From NCBI GenBank assembly GCA_009594995.1, contig VOPR01000016.1:31787-95786 (forward strand): 64,000 bases of DNA, written 5' to 3'. The notes below the pieces were generated by a model that saw only the letters and a program-made list of their open reading frames with translations, was not told where the DNA came from and did not search any database. Positions within the stretch are counted from its first letter, which is position 1, and each line of letters starts with the position of its first letter. Of the stretch, positions 1 to 7,895 are shown in pieces. Source of the DNA: Nitrospira sp. Lineage in GTDB: Bacteria > Nitrospirota > Nitrospiria > Nitrospirales > Nitrospiraceae. The translations under genes and the position numbers were made by a program.

Positions 1-1
1 G

Positions 2-193
2 AGGATTGCCCGTGTCATCTATGCCTTCCCTCGCCTCGGGTTTAAACTGCTGCGCCGCTACCAGGATGTGGTGCAGGATTATTTCGAAGTCCTACAAGGG
101 CGCATCACCGCCCAGCAGTTTCTGCCTAACGCGAAGAAACGCCTCAAGGCATCGGTCAACGACCTCCTCCTCGAAGCACTCCATTTGCGATGA
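2..193 (+). CDS. C-terminal fragment of an unrecognised protein (5' end outside window)
   Basis: An open frame enters from the left edge and reads 63 codons to a TGA at 191-193. The peptide is basic and predicted helical (it contains RLGFKLLRRYQDVVQDYFE and ends NDLLLEALHLR). It has no motif I recognise, so no function is assigned. It ends 25 bp before the stop of the convergent bamD gene. Other frames here are shorter or start internally, and the amino-acid pattern of this frame looks most like real protein. Confidence 0.5.
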   Translation, partial: RIARVIYAFPRLGFKLLRRYQDVVQDYFEVLQGRITAQQFLPNAKKRLKASVNDLLLEALHLR

Positions 194-218
194 ATAGGTT
201 GGTTGCAGTCTGCGTGCG

Positions 219-1133
219 TCAGCACCAGGCCCCAAGTCGGCACGAGACAAACGGCTGGGTCAGAGAGACACTCGGAGTGCGCTTCAGATCAGGTACGGCC
301 GCTGAAGCGGGTGCGGTCAGGCGTGCCGGGGGAACTGAAGCGGCAAGCAGCGTGTTGGATGGTTGAGTGTTTGGTGCCGGCGCTTCCTTGCTGGCTGCGA
401 TTGTCGTAGGCGGTGATTTTTTCTCCAGCTTGGTCAGCAGACGGCGGCCGCTTCCGGCGACCTCGCTGTTCGGGTATTTTTCAGCCAACAGCTGAAGCTT
501 TTCGGTCGCCCAATCGTTAGCCCCGAGTTCCTGATAGGTCAGGGCCAGATAGTACAAGGCTTCTGGCGCCACTTTCTTGTCCGGATAGTCTTTGATGATG
601 AGATCAAACCGGTGGGCAGCCGCCAGGTAGGACGAGCGGCGATAATAGAATTGCCCGACAAACAAATGCGTCTGGGCGAGCCAATCATGGCAATCGGCCA
701 GACGTTGAAGCGCTTGGGCTTCATATTTGCTGCCGGGAAAGTCCTTTCGCAGCTTTTCGAATGCGGTGATGGCTTTCTGGATCGGTTCCGGGTCGCGGTC
801 GATCGATTTTCCCATTCTGAGATGGCTTTCAGCCAAACGGAACTGTGCATACACGGCCAACTGATGGGCCCGATGCAGTTCCAAGAAATGCTGGTATTCA
901 ACGATCGCTTCAGCGAACTCTTCCTTGTCGAAGAAGGCCTCGCCGCGTTTCATGATGACGTTGGGGTCGTAGTTCTTTTCAATAGTGTCGCCCAGGAAGA
1001 TTTGCTCGTCGGTGCCGCTCACGGGTTTGCCTTGGGCCGTGGTTTTCGGTTTGCTTGAGCATCCGCCCGCAAAGCAGAGCAATCCCACCATAACGGTAAA
1101 GCGCACACACCAACCCATTGAATGCCGGTGCAT
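219..1133 (-). CDS. bamD: BamD-like outer-membrane assembly lipoprotein
   Basis: This is probably the lipoprotein of the BAM complex that inserts beta-barrel proteins into the outer membrane. The 304-residue product has a lipoprotein signal peptide ending in a lipobox (LCFAGGC). TPR-like helical repeats follow, with typical phrases such as RGEAFFDKEEFAEAIVEY, YAQFRLAES and PEALYYLALTYQELG. The C-terminal ~70 residues are low-complexity and rich in Ala, Pro and Thr, longer than in classical BamD. A GGAG lies 8 nt upstream of the ATG at 1133. A generic YfiO/TPR lipoprotein such as CpoB is the alternative. Several other outer-membrane barrel genes in the window fit a need for BAM. Confidence 0.8.
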   Translation of the reverse strand: MHRHSMGWCVRFTVMVGLLCFAGGCSSKPKTTAQGKPVSGTDEQIFLGDTIEKNYDPNVIMKRGEAFFDKEEFAEAIVEYQHFLELHRAHQLAVYAQFRLAESHLRMGKSIDRDPEPIQKAITAFEKLRKDFPGSKYEAQALQRLADCHDWLAQTHLFVGQFYYRRSSYLAAAHRFDLIIKDYPDKKVAPEALYYLALTYQELGANDWATEKLQLLAEKYPNSEVAGSGRRLLTKLEKKSPPTTIAASKEAPAPNTQPSNTLLAASVPPARLTAPASAAVPDLKRTPSVSLTQPFVSCRLGAWC

Positions 1134-1339
1134 CCAGCGACTCCTTCAGGTACAGGAAACAGATTGTCGAGTGATCGTAACTATACAATTTTTCTAGCAG
1201 ATCAAGGAATGAAAAGCAACGAATTCAAATTCCGGAGGTTGACCCTCCAGGAGCCGGGTCCTATAATCTCGCCGCACCTCGAAATGATAGTGCGGCACGT
1301 TGTGATCGACCATCCCAAAGATGCTCCAGTAGGGACCCC

Positions 1340-2332
1340 GTGAAGCGCAGTCGTATTGTCGGAACCGGTTCGTATGTGCCCCCTCGGGTTGTCGGCAATG
1401 AGGAGGTGGGGGCGCCGCTTGGCCTGCATCCCGATCAAATCATGGCCCTGACCGGGATCCGGACGAGGCACTGGGCGGAGCCGGGCCAGGCGTCCTCGGA
1501 TCTCGCGCTGGTAGCTGGGCAGCGAGCCTGCGAAGCTGCCGGGCTGGCGCCCCGGTCGTTGGATGCTATTCTCGTGTCGACCACCTCGCCCGATAGCGCC
1601 TTTCCTTCCACGGCCTGCCATGTCCAGCGCGCACTGGGGGCCGGTCCGGTCACGGCATTTGACCTGTCTGCGTCTTGCTCGGGATTTCTGTATGGTTTGT
1701 CGATGGCGGATGCCATGATTCGAAGTGGTCAGATCCGCAACTGCCTCGTTATTGCCGCTGAGGTGAAGTCGTGTTCGCTCGATGCGATGGACAGGGAGAC
1801 GGCTATGCTGTTCGGCGATGGCGCGGGCGCGGTGGTCGTCGTGCAGGAGGAGTCGGTGCAGCCGGATGCGGCCGGGATTTTGGGCGTACGCCTGTATGCT
1901 GAAGGCGCCGGGCATGGTCTCATCACGATCCCTGCAGGGGGATCGCGGAAGCCGGGTGGCCCGGAAACTGTTCGTGCGAAAGAGCACCTGCTTCACATGC
2001 GGGGGAGCGCCGTGTTTCGCGCCGCAGTGCGTCGTCTGGAGCAAGCGGTCGCAGCACTCCTGAAAGAATTCGGCTTCACGGTTGATGATGTGACTCGGGT
2101 GATCGCCCATCAGGCAAATGCACGGATTTTGGAACAGCTTCGTCGCCGCCTCGGGTTGTCGCAGGAGGCGGTGTACTCGGTGATTGAACGCTATGGCAAT
2201 ACCTCCTCGGCTTCGCTACCCATCGCATTGGATGACGCAGTGCGATCACAGCGGCTTGCGGCGGGAGATCTCGTGTTGTTGGGCGCATTCGGCGGGGGCT
2301 TAACCTGGGCCACAGGATTGGTGCGGTGGTAA
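1340..2332 (+). CDS. fabH: 3-oxoacyl-ACP synthase III (FabH)
   Basis: This enzyme condenses acetyl-CoA (or another starter acyl-CoA) with malonyl-ACP to begin fatty acid synthesis. The 330-residue length is typical. The catalytic triad is visible: Cys113 in SASCSGFLYG, His257 in IAHQANARI and Asn287 in YGNTSSAS. The N-terminus (RIVGTGSYVPPRVV) is the usual family start. It begins at a GTG preceded by AGTAGGGA. No other fatty-acid genes adjoin it. The 206 bp between bamD and fabH is presumably a divergent promoter region, but I see no convincing -35/-10 pair in it. Confidence 0.93.
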   Translation: MKRSRIVGTGSYVPPRVVGNEEVGAPLGLHPDQIMALTGIRTRHWAEPGQASSDLALVAGQRACEAAGLAPRSLDAILVSTTSPDSAFPSTACHVQRALGAGPVTAFDLSASCSGFLYGLSMADAMIRSGQIRNCLVIAAEVKSCSLDAMDRETAMLFGDGAGAVVVVQEESVQPDAAGILGVRLYAEGAGHGLITIPAGGSRKPGGPETVRAKEHLLHMRGSAVFRAAVRRLEQAVAALLKEFGFTVDDVTRVIAHQANARILEQLRRRLGLSQEAVYSVIERYGNTSSASLPIALDDAVRSQRLAAGDLVLLGAFGGGLTWATGLVRW

Positions 2333-2356
2333 CCCCTCGCGGCTAGAAAGGACGTT

Positions 2357-2974
2357 ATGTTCGGTCTCATACCTCGGGAAGAAGCGTTTTTCGATTTGTT
2401 CAAGAACGCAGCGCACAACATGATCGAGGGAAGTCGCCTTCTGAAGGACATGACGGAGGACTTCCGGAATCCGGTTGAGAAGGCGAAGCGCATCAAAGAT
2501 GTCGAGCATGTGGGGGACGGTATTACCCATGAGATTGCCAGAAAGCTCAACCAGACATTCATTACGCCCATTGATCGGGAAGACATCCATGATCTGGCGA
2601 GCGCGCTCGACGACATTCTGGATGTGGTCGAAGCCATCGCGGACCGATTTGTCCTCTACAAGGTGGCGGCTCCCACGGAGTCGGCGATCCGGCTGGCGAA
2701 TGTGCTGTATCAGGCTGCAGTTGAGGTCGGGGCCACGGTAGATTTGCTCGGCAAGTCCCACCAGGCGGTGACGGAGTGCAGCGTGCGGGTCAATAGCTTG
2801 GAAAATGAAGCCGACCGGATCTCCCGCGACGCCATCTCGTTGTTGTTTGAGAAGGAGACGGACCCGATCGCCGTCATCAAGTGGAAAGAGATCTACGAAA
2901 ACTTTGAGGCAGGAACCGATCGGTGTGAAGATGTCGCGAACATTCTCGAGCGCATCGCTCTGAAACACACGTGA
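2357..2974 (+). CDS. DUF47/PhoU-like protein paired with Pit transporter
   Basis: A 205-residue, all-helical, acidic protein of the DUF47 (UPF0111, PhoU-like) family. Family members usually sit next to Pit phosphate transporters and are thought to act as cytoplasmic partners or regulators. Recognisable pieces are the N-terminal FFDLFKNAAHNMIEG, the VKDVEHVGD-like segment (RIKDVEHVGDGITHEI) and DREDIHDLASALDDILD, all typical of the family. It lies 63 bp upstream of the Pit gene on the same strand, so the two are probably co-transcribed. AGAAAGGA upstream of the ATG serves as ribosome binding site. Confidence 0.88.
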   Translation: MFGLIPREEAFFDLFKNAAHNMIEGSRLLKDMTEDFRNPVEKAKRIKDVEHVGDGITHEIARKLNQTFITPIDREDIHDLASALDDILDVVEAIADRFVLYKVAAPTESAIRLANVLYQAAVEVGATVDLLGKSHQAVTECSVRVNSLENEADRISRDAISLLFEKETDPIAVIKWKEIYENFEAGTDRCEDVANILERIALKHT

Positions 2975-3037
2975 GCGCCTCCCGCGTCTTCTTCGGTACT
3001 CATTCTGGCGACATTTCAAGGGTAGGAAGCAGCATTC

Positions 3038-4030
3038 ATGGCTGAACTGAGCGGACTGTTGTTAGTGGTCGTGATCCTGGCGTTGCTCTTTGACTTTTCG
3101 AATGGTTGGCACGACAGCGCCAATGCCATTGCGACGGTGGTCTCAACCCGTGTGGTGAGTCCCTCCATCGCGGTCCTCGTCGCCGGCGGGCTGAATGTGG
3201 CCGGCGCGTTCATGTCGACGGCGGTTGCCAAGATGGTCGGCACCGGGATCGTGGACCCGCAATCGGTGACCCAGACCGTGGTGGCCTCGGCGCTTGCCGG
3301 CGCCATTGTATGGAATTTCATGACCCTCCTGCTGGGGCTGCCGACCAGCTCGTCCCATGCCCTCATCGGGGGCCTGGTGGGCGCCGCGCTGACTCATGGA
3401 GGAATGCAGGCCGTGAAATTTTCGGGGCTGCGGTCGGTCCTTGAGGCGATGATTTTGTCGCCCTTCTTCGGTTTCGCCATTGGGCTGGTGCTGATGGTGA
3501 TCCTGAGTTGGGTGTTTTTCAGGGTGCCGCGCGCCCTGGCTCTGAGGTTATTCTCCCGCCTGCAACTCGTCTCTGCGAGTTTTATGGCGTTCAGTCACGG
3601 GGCGAACGATGCGCAGAAGGCCATGGGAATCATCACGTTGGCGCTCGTGTCGGCTGGTGTGATTCCCACGGCGGAAGTCCCCACCTGGGTGATCGGATCC
3701 TGCGCGCTCGCGATGGGTCTCGGGACGGCTGTGGGCGGCTGGCGGATCGTACGAACTCTGGGCATGCGGATCGTGAAGCTGGAGCCGGTCCATGGGTTCG
3801 CGGCCGAGACCGGCGCCGCGATCGTGTTGATGGCCACGGCCCATATCGGGCTTCCGGTCAGTACCACGCACACCATCACCTCGACGGTCATGGGGGTCGG
3901 AGCCGTCAAGCGGTTGTCGGCGGTGCGGTGGGGCGTGACCCGTCGGATCCTATCGGCCTGGTTGTTTACCCTGCCGGGCGCCGCGTTGATCTCGACTATG
4001 TGCTACCTGCTCCTGTCGAAATTGTTGTAG
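3038..4030 (+). CDS. pit: Pit-family inorganic phosphate transporter
   Basis: A low-affinity inorganic phosphate permease of the inner membrane. The 330 residues form about ten hydrophobic segments. Both halves of the inverted PiT repeat are visible: FDFSNGWHDSANAIATVVST near the N-terminus and FSHGANDAQKAMGIITLAL in the middle. The second-half motif GLPVSTTHTITSTVMG matches GLPTSSSHALIGGLVG in the first. It follows the DUF47 partner gene and faces a PhoR/PhoB-type pair, so the region looks like a phosphate module. Its last 35 bp overlap the 3' end of the convergent histidine kinase gene. Confidence 0.93.
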   Translation: MAELSGLLLVVVILALLFDFSNGWHDSANAIATVVSTRVVSPSIAVLVAGGLNVAGAFMSTAVAKMVGTGIVDPQSVTQTVVASALAGAIVWNFMTLLLGLPTSSSHALIGGLVGAALTHGGMQAVKFSGLRSVLEAMILSPFFGFAIGLVLMVILSWVFFRVPRALALRLFSRLQLVSASFMAFSHGANDAQKAMGIITLALVSAGVIPTAEVPTWVIGSCALAMGLGTAVGGWRIVRTLGMRIVKLEPVHGFAAETGAAIVLMATAHIGLPVSTTHTITSTVMGVGAVKRLSAVRWGVTRRILSAWLFTLPGAALISTMCYLLLSKLL

Positions 4031-5855
4031 GCGATTCCTGCGCAACAGGGAGGTGGACGACAAACCGGCTGCCCCTGGGCGTATTGCCTTCCACCCAAAC
4101 ATGCCCGCTATGGGCCTCGACGATATGTTTGACAATGGCGAGCCCCAGGCCTGTTCCGCCGAGTTCGCGCGAGCGGGCCTTATCGACCCGATAAAACCGT
4201 TCGAAGACGCGCGGCCGGTCCGCTTCGGGAATGCCAATTCCGGAATCCGCTACGACAACCTCGATCATAGCGCGAGGCGAGGCCGCCCGGCTTTGCGCCG
4301 CATGGCGGATGGCCATAGAGATCCGTCCATGATCCGGGGTGTATTTCACGGCGTTTTCAAGCAGGTTGATGAACACCTGCACTAAACGCTCCTCGTCGCC
4401 CTCGACCACGACATACTCATCCGGCAGCGCCAGTTCGATCGTGTGGTGCTTCTTGTCCGCCAGCGGCTTAATGACCGCCACTATCCGCTCCAGCAAGGCC
4501 CGCAGCTCAACCGGCTCCCGGCGAAACAGCACCTGCCCCGATTCGATTTGTGACAATTGCAGCAAGTCGTCCAAAATGAGGTTAAGGCGATTGCTTTGCC
4601 GCATGATGATTTCCAGAAACGCGGCGGCAGTCTCAGGGTCGTCCTTGCCCCCGTCCAGCAGGGCTTCCACGTAGCCCTTGATGGACGTGAGCGGGGTGCG
4701 GAGTTCGTGCGAGACGTTGGCGACGAAATCTTTGCGGATGTTTTCCAACCGGCGCAATTCCGTGATGTCATGAAACACAAATACGGCGCAGGCCTCGTGC
4801 TCTCGAATGCCCCCGGCGATTGACGCTTCCACGCGCAGACAGCGGCCGCCGGGGGAGAGGGTGATTTCGCCGCCCTGGCCGGAGCGTGTCTGCAAAACCG
4901 CGGAGACAATTGCGGTCAGGCCTTCATGCCGGATGAGTTCGGCGTAGTGACGGCCTCGCGATTCCGTCAATTCCAGCGCGAACATGCGTTCCAATGCGGG
5001 ATTCACCTGGACCACCGTGCCTCGATAATCCAGCACCATCACGCCTTCGACCATTGCGATGAGCATGGCCAGGAGTTGGGCGCGGTCGTCGGAGACCTCC
5101 TTGATTTTCGTTTCCAGCTGGTCGGTCATCTGGTTGAGGGTTTGCGCGAGCAAGCCGACCTCGTCGGCGGAGGAGACAACCAGGCGCACTCCCGGCGTGC
5201 CTCCGGCGAGTTGACGGGCGGCCGCGGCCATCTCCGAAAGCGGCTTCGTGAGATTGCGTGACACCCAGAGGCTGAGCATCATGGCGAGGAGAAAGGCGGC
5301 TCCGAAGGCGGTCGCCAAATCCTGCTGAATGTGCCGCACGCGTTCGTCGATCGAGGTCAGCGGAAGACCGAGCCGGATGACCGGAACTCCCGGCCGGAGT
5401 TGGGGGGGCTCGGACAGCAGCCGCGCCACGTAGTACGTACGTTCTCCGGTGGTCTGGCTGGCCCTGATATCCATGCCCCGGCCGGATGCCAGTGCCTGTG
5501 CCACCTCGGGGCGAGCAAGATGATTGTCCACATGGACCAGGCCCTCGGCGGGGACGGCGCTGTCGGAGAGCACGGTGCCATCCTGCTTGATGACGGTGAT
5601 ACGGAGGTGGGCCTGTTGGCTCAGTTCGCGGATAGTCGCGTGAAGAATCGGCCCGGCTACGGTCGGGCCGGATTGATCGAACAAGGGGCGGAGTGTCATG
5701 GCTGCCAGGCCGCTCCGGGTCTCCAGCATCTCCGCCATGCGGCTGAGTTCAGTTTGTTCGACGGAGCGGATGACCAGCCAGCCCGCGACCAGGAGGCCGA
5801 CGAGGACGGCGGCGAGTGTGCCCAGGGCGACTTTCCACCGGATGCCAAGGTTCAT
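3996..5855 (-). CDS. phoR: PhoR-type sensor histidine kinase
   Basis: A membrane histidine kinase, probably sensing phosphate or envelope status, of 619 residues. Order of parts: TM segment (about 10-30), periplasmic sensor (about 33-175), second TM (about 180-199), HAMP linker (about 200-252), PAS domain (about 260-365), HisKA with phospho-acceptor His383 in NVSHELRTPLTS, then HATPase_c with N-box NLLENAVKYTP and G-boxes DSGIGIP and GGTGLGLAI. The start overlaps the end of the response regulator gene by 4 bp, so the two are translationally coupled. Assignment to phosphate rests on the adjacent Pit genes and general PhoR layout. Confidence 0.88.
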   Translation of the reverse strand: MNLGIRWKVALGTLAAVLVGLLVAGWLVIRSVEQTELSRMAEMLETRSGLAAMTLRPLFDQSGPTVAGPILHATIRELSQQAHLRITVIKQDGTVLSDSAVPAEGLVHVDNHLARPEVAQALASGRGMDIRASQTTGERTYYVARLLSEPPQLRPGVPVIRLGLPLTSIDERVRHIQQDLATAFGAAFLLAMMLSLWVSRNLTKPLSEMAAAARQLAGGTPGVRLVVSSADEVGLLAQTLNQMTDQLETKIKEVSDDRAQLLAMLIAMVEGVMVLDYRGTVVQVNPALERMFALELTESRGRHYAELIRHEGLTAIVSAVLQTRSGQGGEITLSPGGRCLRVEASIAGGIREHEACAVFVFHDITELRRLENIRKDFVANVSHELRTPLTSIKGYVEALLDGGKDDPETAAAFLEIIMRQSNRLNLILDDLLQLSQIESGQVLFRREPVELRALLERIVAVIKPLADKKHHTIELALPDEYVVVEGDEERLVQVFINLLENAVKYTPDHGRISMAIRHAAQSRAASPRAMIEVVVADSGIGIPEADRPRVFERFYRVDKARSRELGGTGLGLAIVKHIVEAHSGHVWVEGNTPRGSRFVVHLPVAQESPTTISTGAGST

Positions 5856-6568
5856 GCAGATTTGTCGGACTCGCGCAATTTGTAGCCGAGTGATTTGATC
5901 GACACGATGGCGTCATCGAGGAGCGGGAGTTTTTGTTTGAGCCGTCGCACGTGGACATCGACGGTGCGCGTCGTTCCGTAATAGTCATAGCCCCAGACGG
6001 CACTGAGCAGGACGTCGCGCGTGAGCACCCGTCCGACATTGCGTAGCAGATGTTCCAGGAGGCCGAACTCTTTGGCCGTAAGCGTGACCTCCTCCCCTTG
6101 TAGTCTGACTTCATGCCGGGAGAGGTCGACGGTCAACGGGCCGTAATGGTACTGGGTTTGGGCGCTGTTCGCGTTGCGATCCAAGCGCCGGAGCAGAGCT
6201 TTGACTCGTGCCACCAACGCCTTGGGACTGAAGGGTTTGGTCACATAGTCGTCGGCTCCCAGTTCGAGCCCGATGACCGTATCCGACTCCTCCGCCTTGG
6301 CGGTCAGCATGAGAATAGGAAGCAGCGCGGTCTCCTGATTCAGGCGGATGCGCTTGCAGACCTCCAGTCCGTCCAATTCCGGCAACATGAGGTCCAGGAT
6401 AATTAGGTCCGGGTGTTCCGCCTTCACCTGACGCAACGCCTCTGTGCCCGTCATGGCCGCGACTGTCCGAAACCCCTCCTTCTCCAGATAGAGTTTGACG
6501 AGCTGCAGAATGTCTTTCTCATCTTCGACGATCAGAATTTTTTTGTGGATTGGTGCGGGCGAGGACAT
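5852..6568 (-). CDS. phoB: PhoB-type response regulator (OmpR family)
   Basis: DNA-binding response regulator of 238 residues. It has a receiver domain with Asp16/Glu15, phospho-acceptor Asp59 in LIILDLMLPELDG and the conserved Lys in DDYVTKPFSP. An OmpR-type winged helix follows, with GEEVTLTAKEFGLLEHLL and RTVDVHVRRLKQKL. The ATG at 6568 is preceded by GGGAG 9 nt upstream, and its protein begins just before the receiver fold. An in-frame upstream ATG at 6688 would add 40 residues unlike the family and is not preferred. It forms an operon with the kinase gene and is divergent from ispH. Confidence 0.9.
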   Translation of the reverse strand: MSSPAPIHKKILIVEDEKDILQLVKLYLEKEGFRTVAAMTGTEALRQVKAEHPDLIILDLMLPELDGLEVCKRIRLNQETALLPILMLTAKAEESDTVIGLELGADDYVTKPFSPKALVARVKALLRRLDRNANSAQTQYHYGPLTVDLSRHEVRLQGEEVTLTAKEFGLLEHLLRNVGRVLTRDVLLSAVWGYDYYGTTRTVDVHVRRLKQKLPLLDDAIVSIKSLGYKLRESDKSA

Positions 6569-6742
6569 GGCGGGATTCTCCCACAATACTCCTGTCGCCT
6601 CAACAGGATCTTGTGGCGGCTGACGCGGTCCGCGTTGGTTGACGACAAGGGCAGGTCTGACGTAAGGTGACCGGTGCAGTGTGGCCATGTGTCCTCCCGG
6701 AGGGCCGAGCGCGCTATCGTGAGCGTCAAGGGGATACCGAAT

Positions 6743-7705
6743 ATGAAAATTTATTTAGCCAATCCTCGCGGATTTTGCGCGGGTGTCGACCGCGCTATCG
6801 ATATTGTCGACCTGTCACTGAAAAAATATGGCGCGCCGATTTATGTGCGCCACGAGATTGTCCATAGTCGGCACGTGGTGAACTCGCTCCGGCATAAGGG
6901 CGCCGTGTTCGTGGAAGAGTTGAACGAGGTGCCCGAAGGATCAGTGGTGATCTTCAGTGCTCATGGTGTCGCAAAGTCGGTGTGGGAAGAAGCGCAGAGC
7001 CGCCGCCTGCACGTGATCGATGCCACCTGTCCGCTGGTCATCAAGGTGCATAACGAGGTCAACCGCGATTACACGCAGGGCTACGAGTTGATTCTCATTG
7101 GCCATGCAGGCCACCCGGAAGTCATCGGGACATTGGGACAGATCCCCGATAAATTCCACCTGGTGTCTTCAGTGAAAGACGTGGAAGCACTGCAGGTTGA
7201 AAAAACACAGAATCTGTCCTATGTCACCCAGACCACGCTCAGCGTGGATGAGTGCCGGGATATCGTCGAGGCCTTGCATCGACGCTTTCCCAACATCAAG
7301 GGGCCGCACCAGGAAGATATTTGTTATGCCACCCAGAATCGGCAGAACGCGGTCAAGTCGTTGTCGAAACTGGTGGACGTCATCCTCGTGATCGGGTCGC
7401 CGAACAGTTCGAATTCAAACCGGCTGCGCGAACTCGGCGAGCATTGCGGTATTCCTTCCTATCTCATCGATGCCGCGTCGGACATCAATCCGGATTGGCT
7501 GAAGGATGCGAAGAGTGTGGGCCTATCGGCGGGTGCCTCCGCTCCCGAAGTGTTGGTCACGGAAGTGGTGGCGTACCTGAAGCGCCTGGGCTCTTCTGAA
7601 GAAGTTGAGGAATTGACCGTCATCGAAGAGGATGTGGAGTTTCTCCTTCCCAAAGAGCTGGTCACCATCGAGTCTGCCTCGCGAACGGCGGCCTCCGCGA
7701 ACTAG
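6743..7705 (+). CDS. ispH: 4-hydroxy-3-methylbut-2-enyl diphosphate reductase
   Basis: The last enzyme of the MEP pathway, an Fe-S protein that makes IPP and DMAPP from HMBPP. The 320-residue product carries the three cluster cysteines (Cys12 in [12 protein letters not shown], one in DATCPLV, one in [10 protein letters not shown]). It also has the active-site motifs [26 protein letters not shown] and [11 protein letters not shown]. The start at 6743 gives the normal N-terminus and has AAGGGG upstream; a longer reading from 6674 would add unrelated sequence. dxs and ispG lie 13-15 kb downstream, and the hopanoid genes use the product. Confidence 0.96.
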   Translation: MKIYLANPRGFCAGVDRAIDIVDLSLKKYGAPIYVRHEIVHSRHVVNSLRHKGAVFVEELNEVPEGSVVIFSAHGVAKSVWEEAQSRRLHVIDATCPLVIKVHNEVNRDYTQGYELILIGHAGHPEVIGTLGQIPDKFHLVSSVKDVEALQVEKTQNLSYVTQTTLSVDECRDIVEALHRRFPNIKGPHQEDICYATQNRQNAVKSLSKLVDVILVIGSPNSSNSNRLRELGEHCGIPSYLIDAASDINPDWLKDAKSVGLSAGASAPEVLVTEVVAYLKRLGSSEEVEELTVIEEDVEFLLPKELVTIESASRTAASAN

Positions 7706-7744
7706 CTTCGCCGGGCGCCTTCCCGTTCTCCTACGTACGGATCT

Positions 7745-7805
7745 GGCCACTTCTCCATATATTGGGGGAGTGGCCTCTTTGTTCCCCCATATCAGGGGTT
7801 TTTCT
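7745..7805 (+). terminator. Tandem terminator-like hairpins after ispH
   Basis: A stem of GGCCACT with a further imperfect CTCC/GGGG extension closes at 7745-7775 and is followed by TCTTTGTT. A second small stem, CCCC-ATATCA-GGGG, is followed directly by TTTTTC (about 7785-7806). Together they look like Rho-independent termination between ispH and smc. Confidence 0.55.
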
Positions 7806-7895
7806 TTGCATTGATCCTATCGCTGTGATAGAAGATTTTCCGTTTTATTCCTCACACAACGTCCCTTCTCAACCTTCTTGCTCTGGAGGTCGCCG

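Noticed and set aside
1164..1187. TTGTCG/TATACA pair upstream of fabH
   Set aside because: The spacing is only 12 nt, too short for a sigma-70 promoter.
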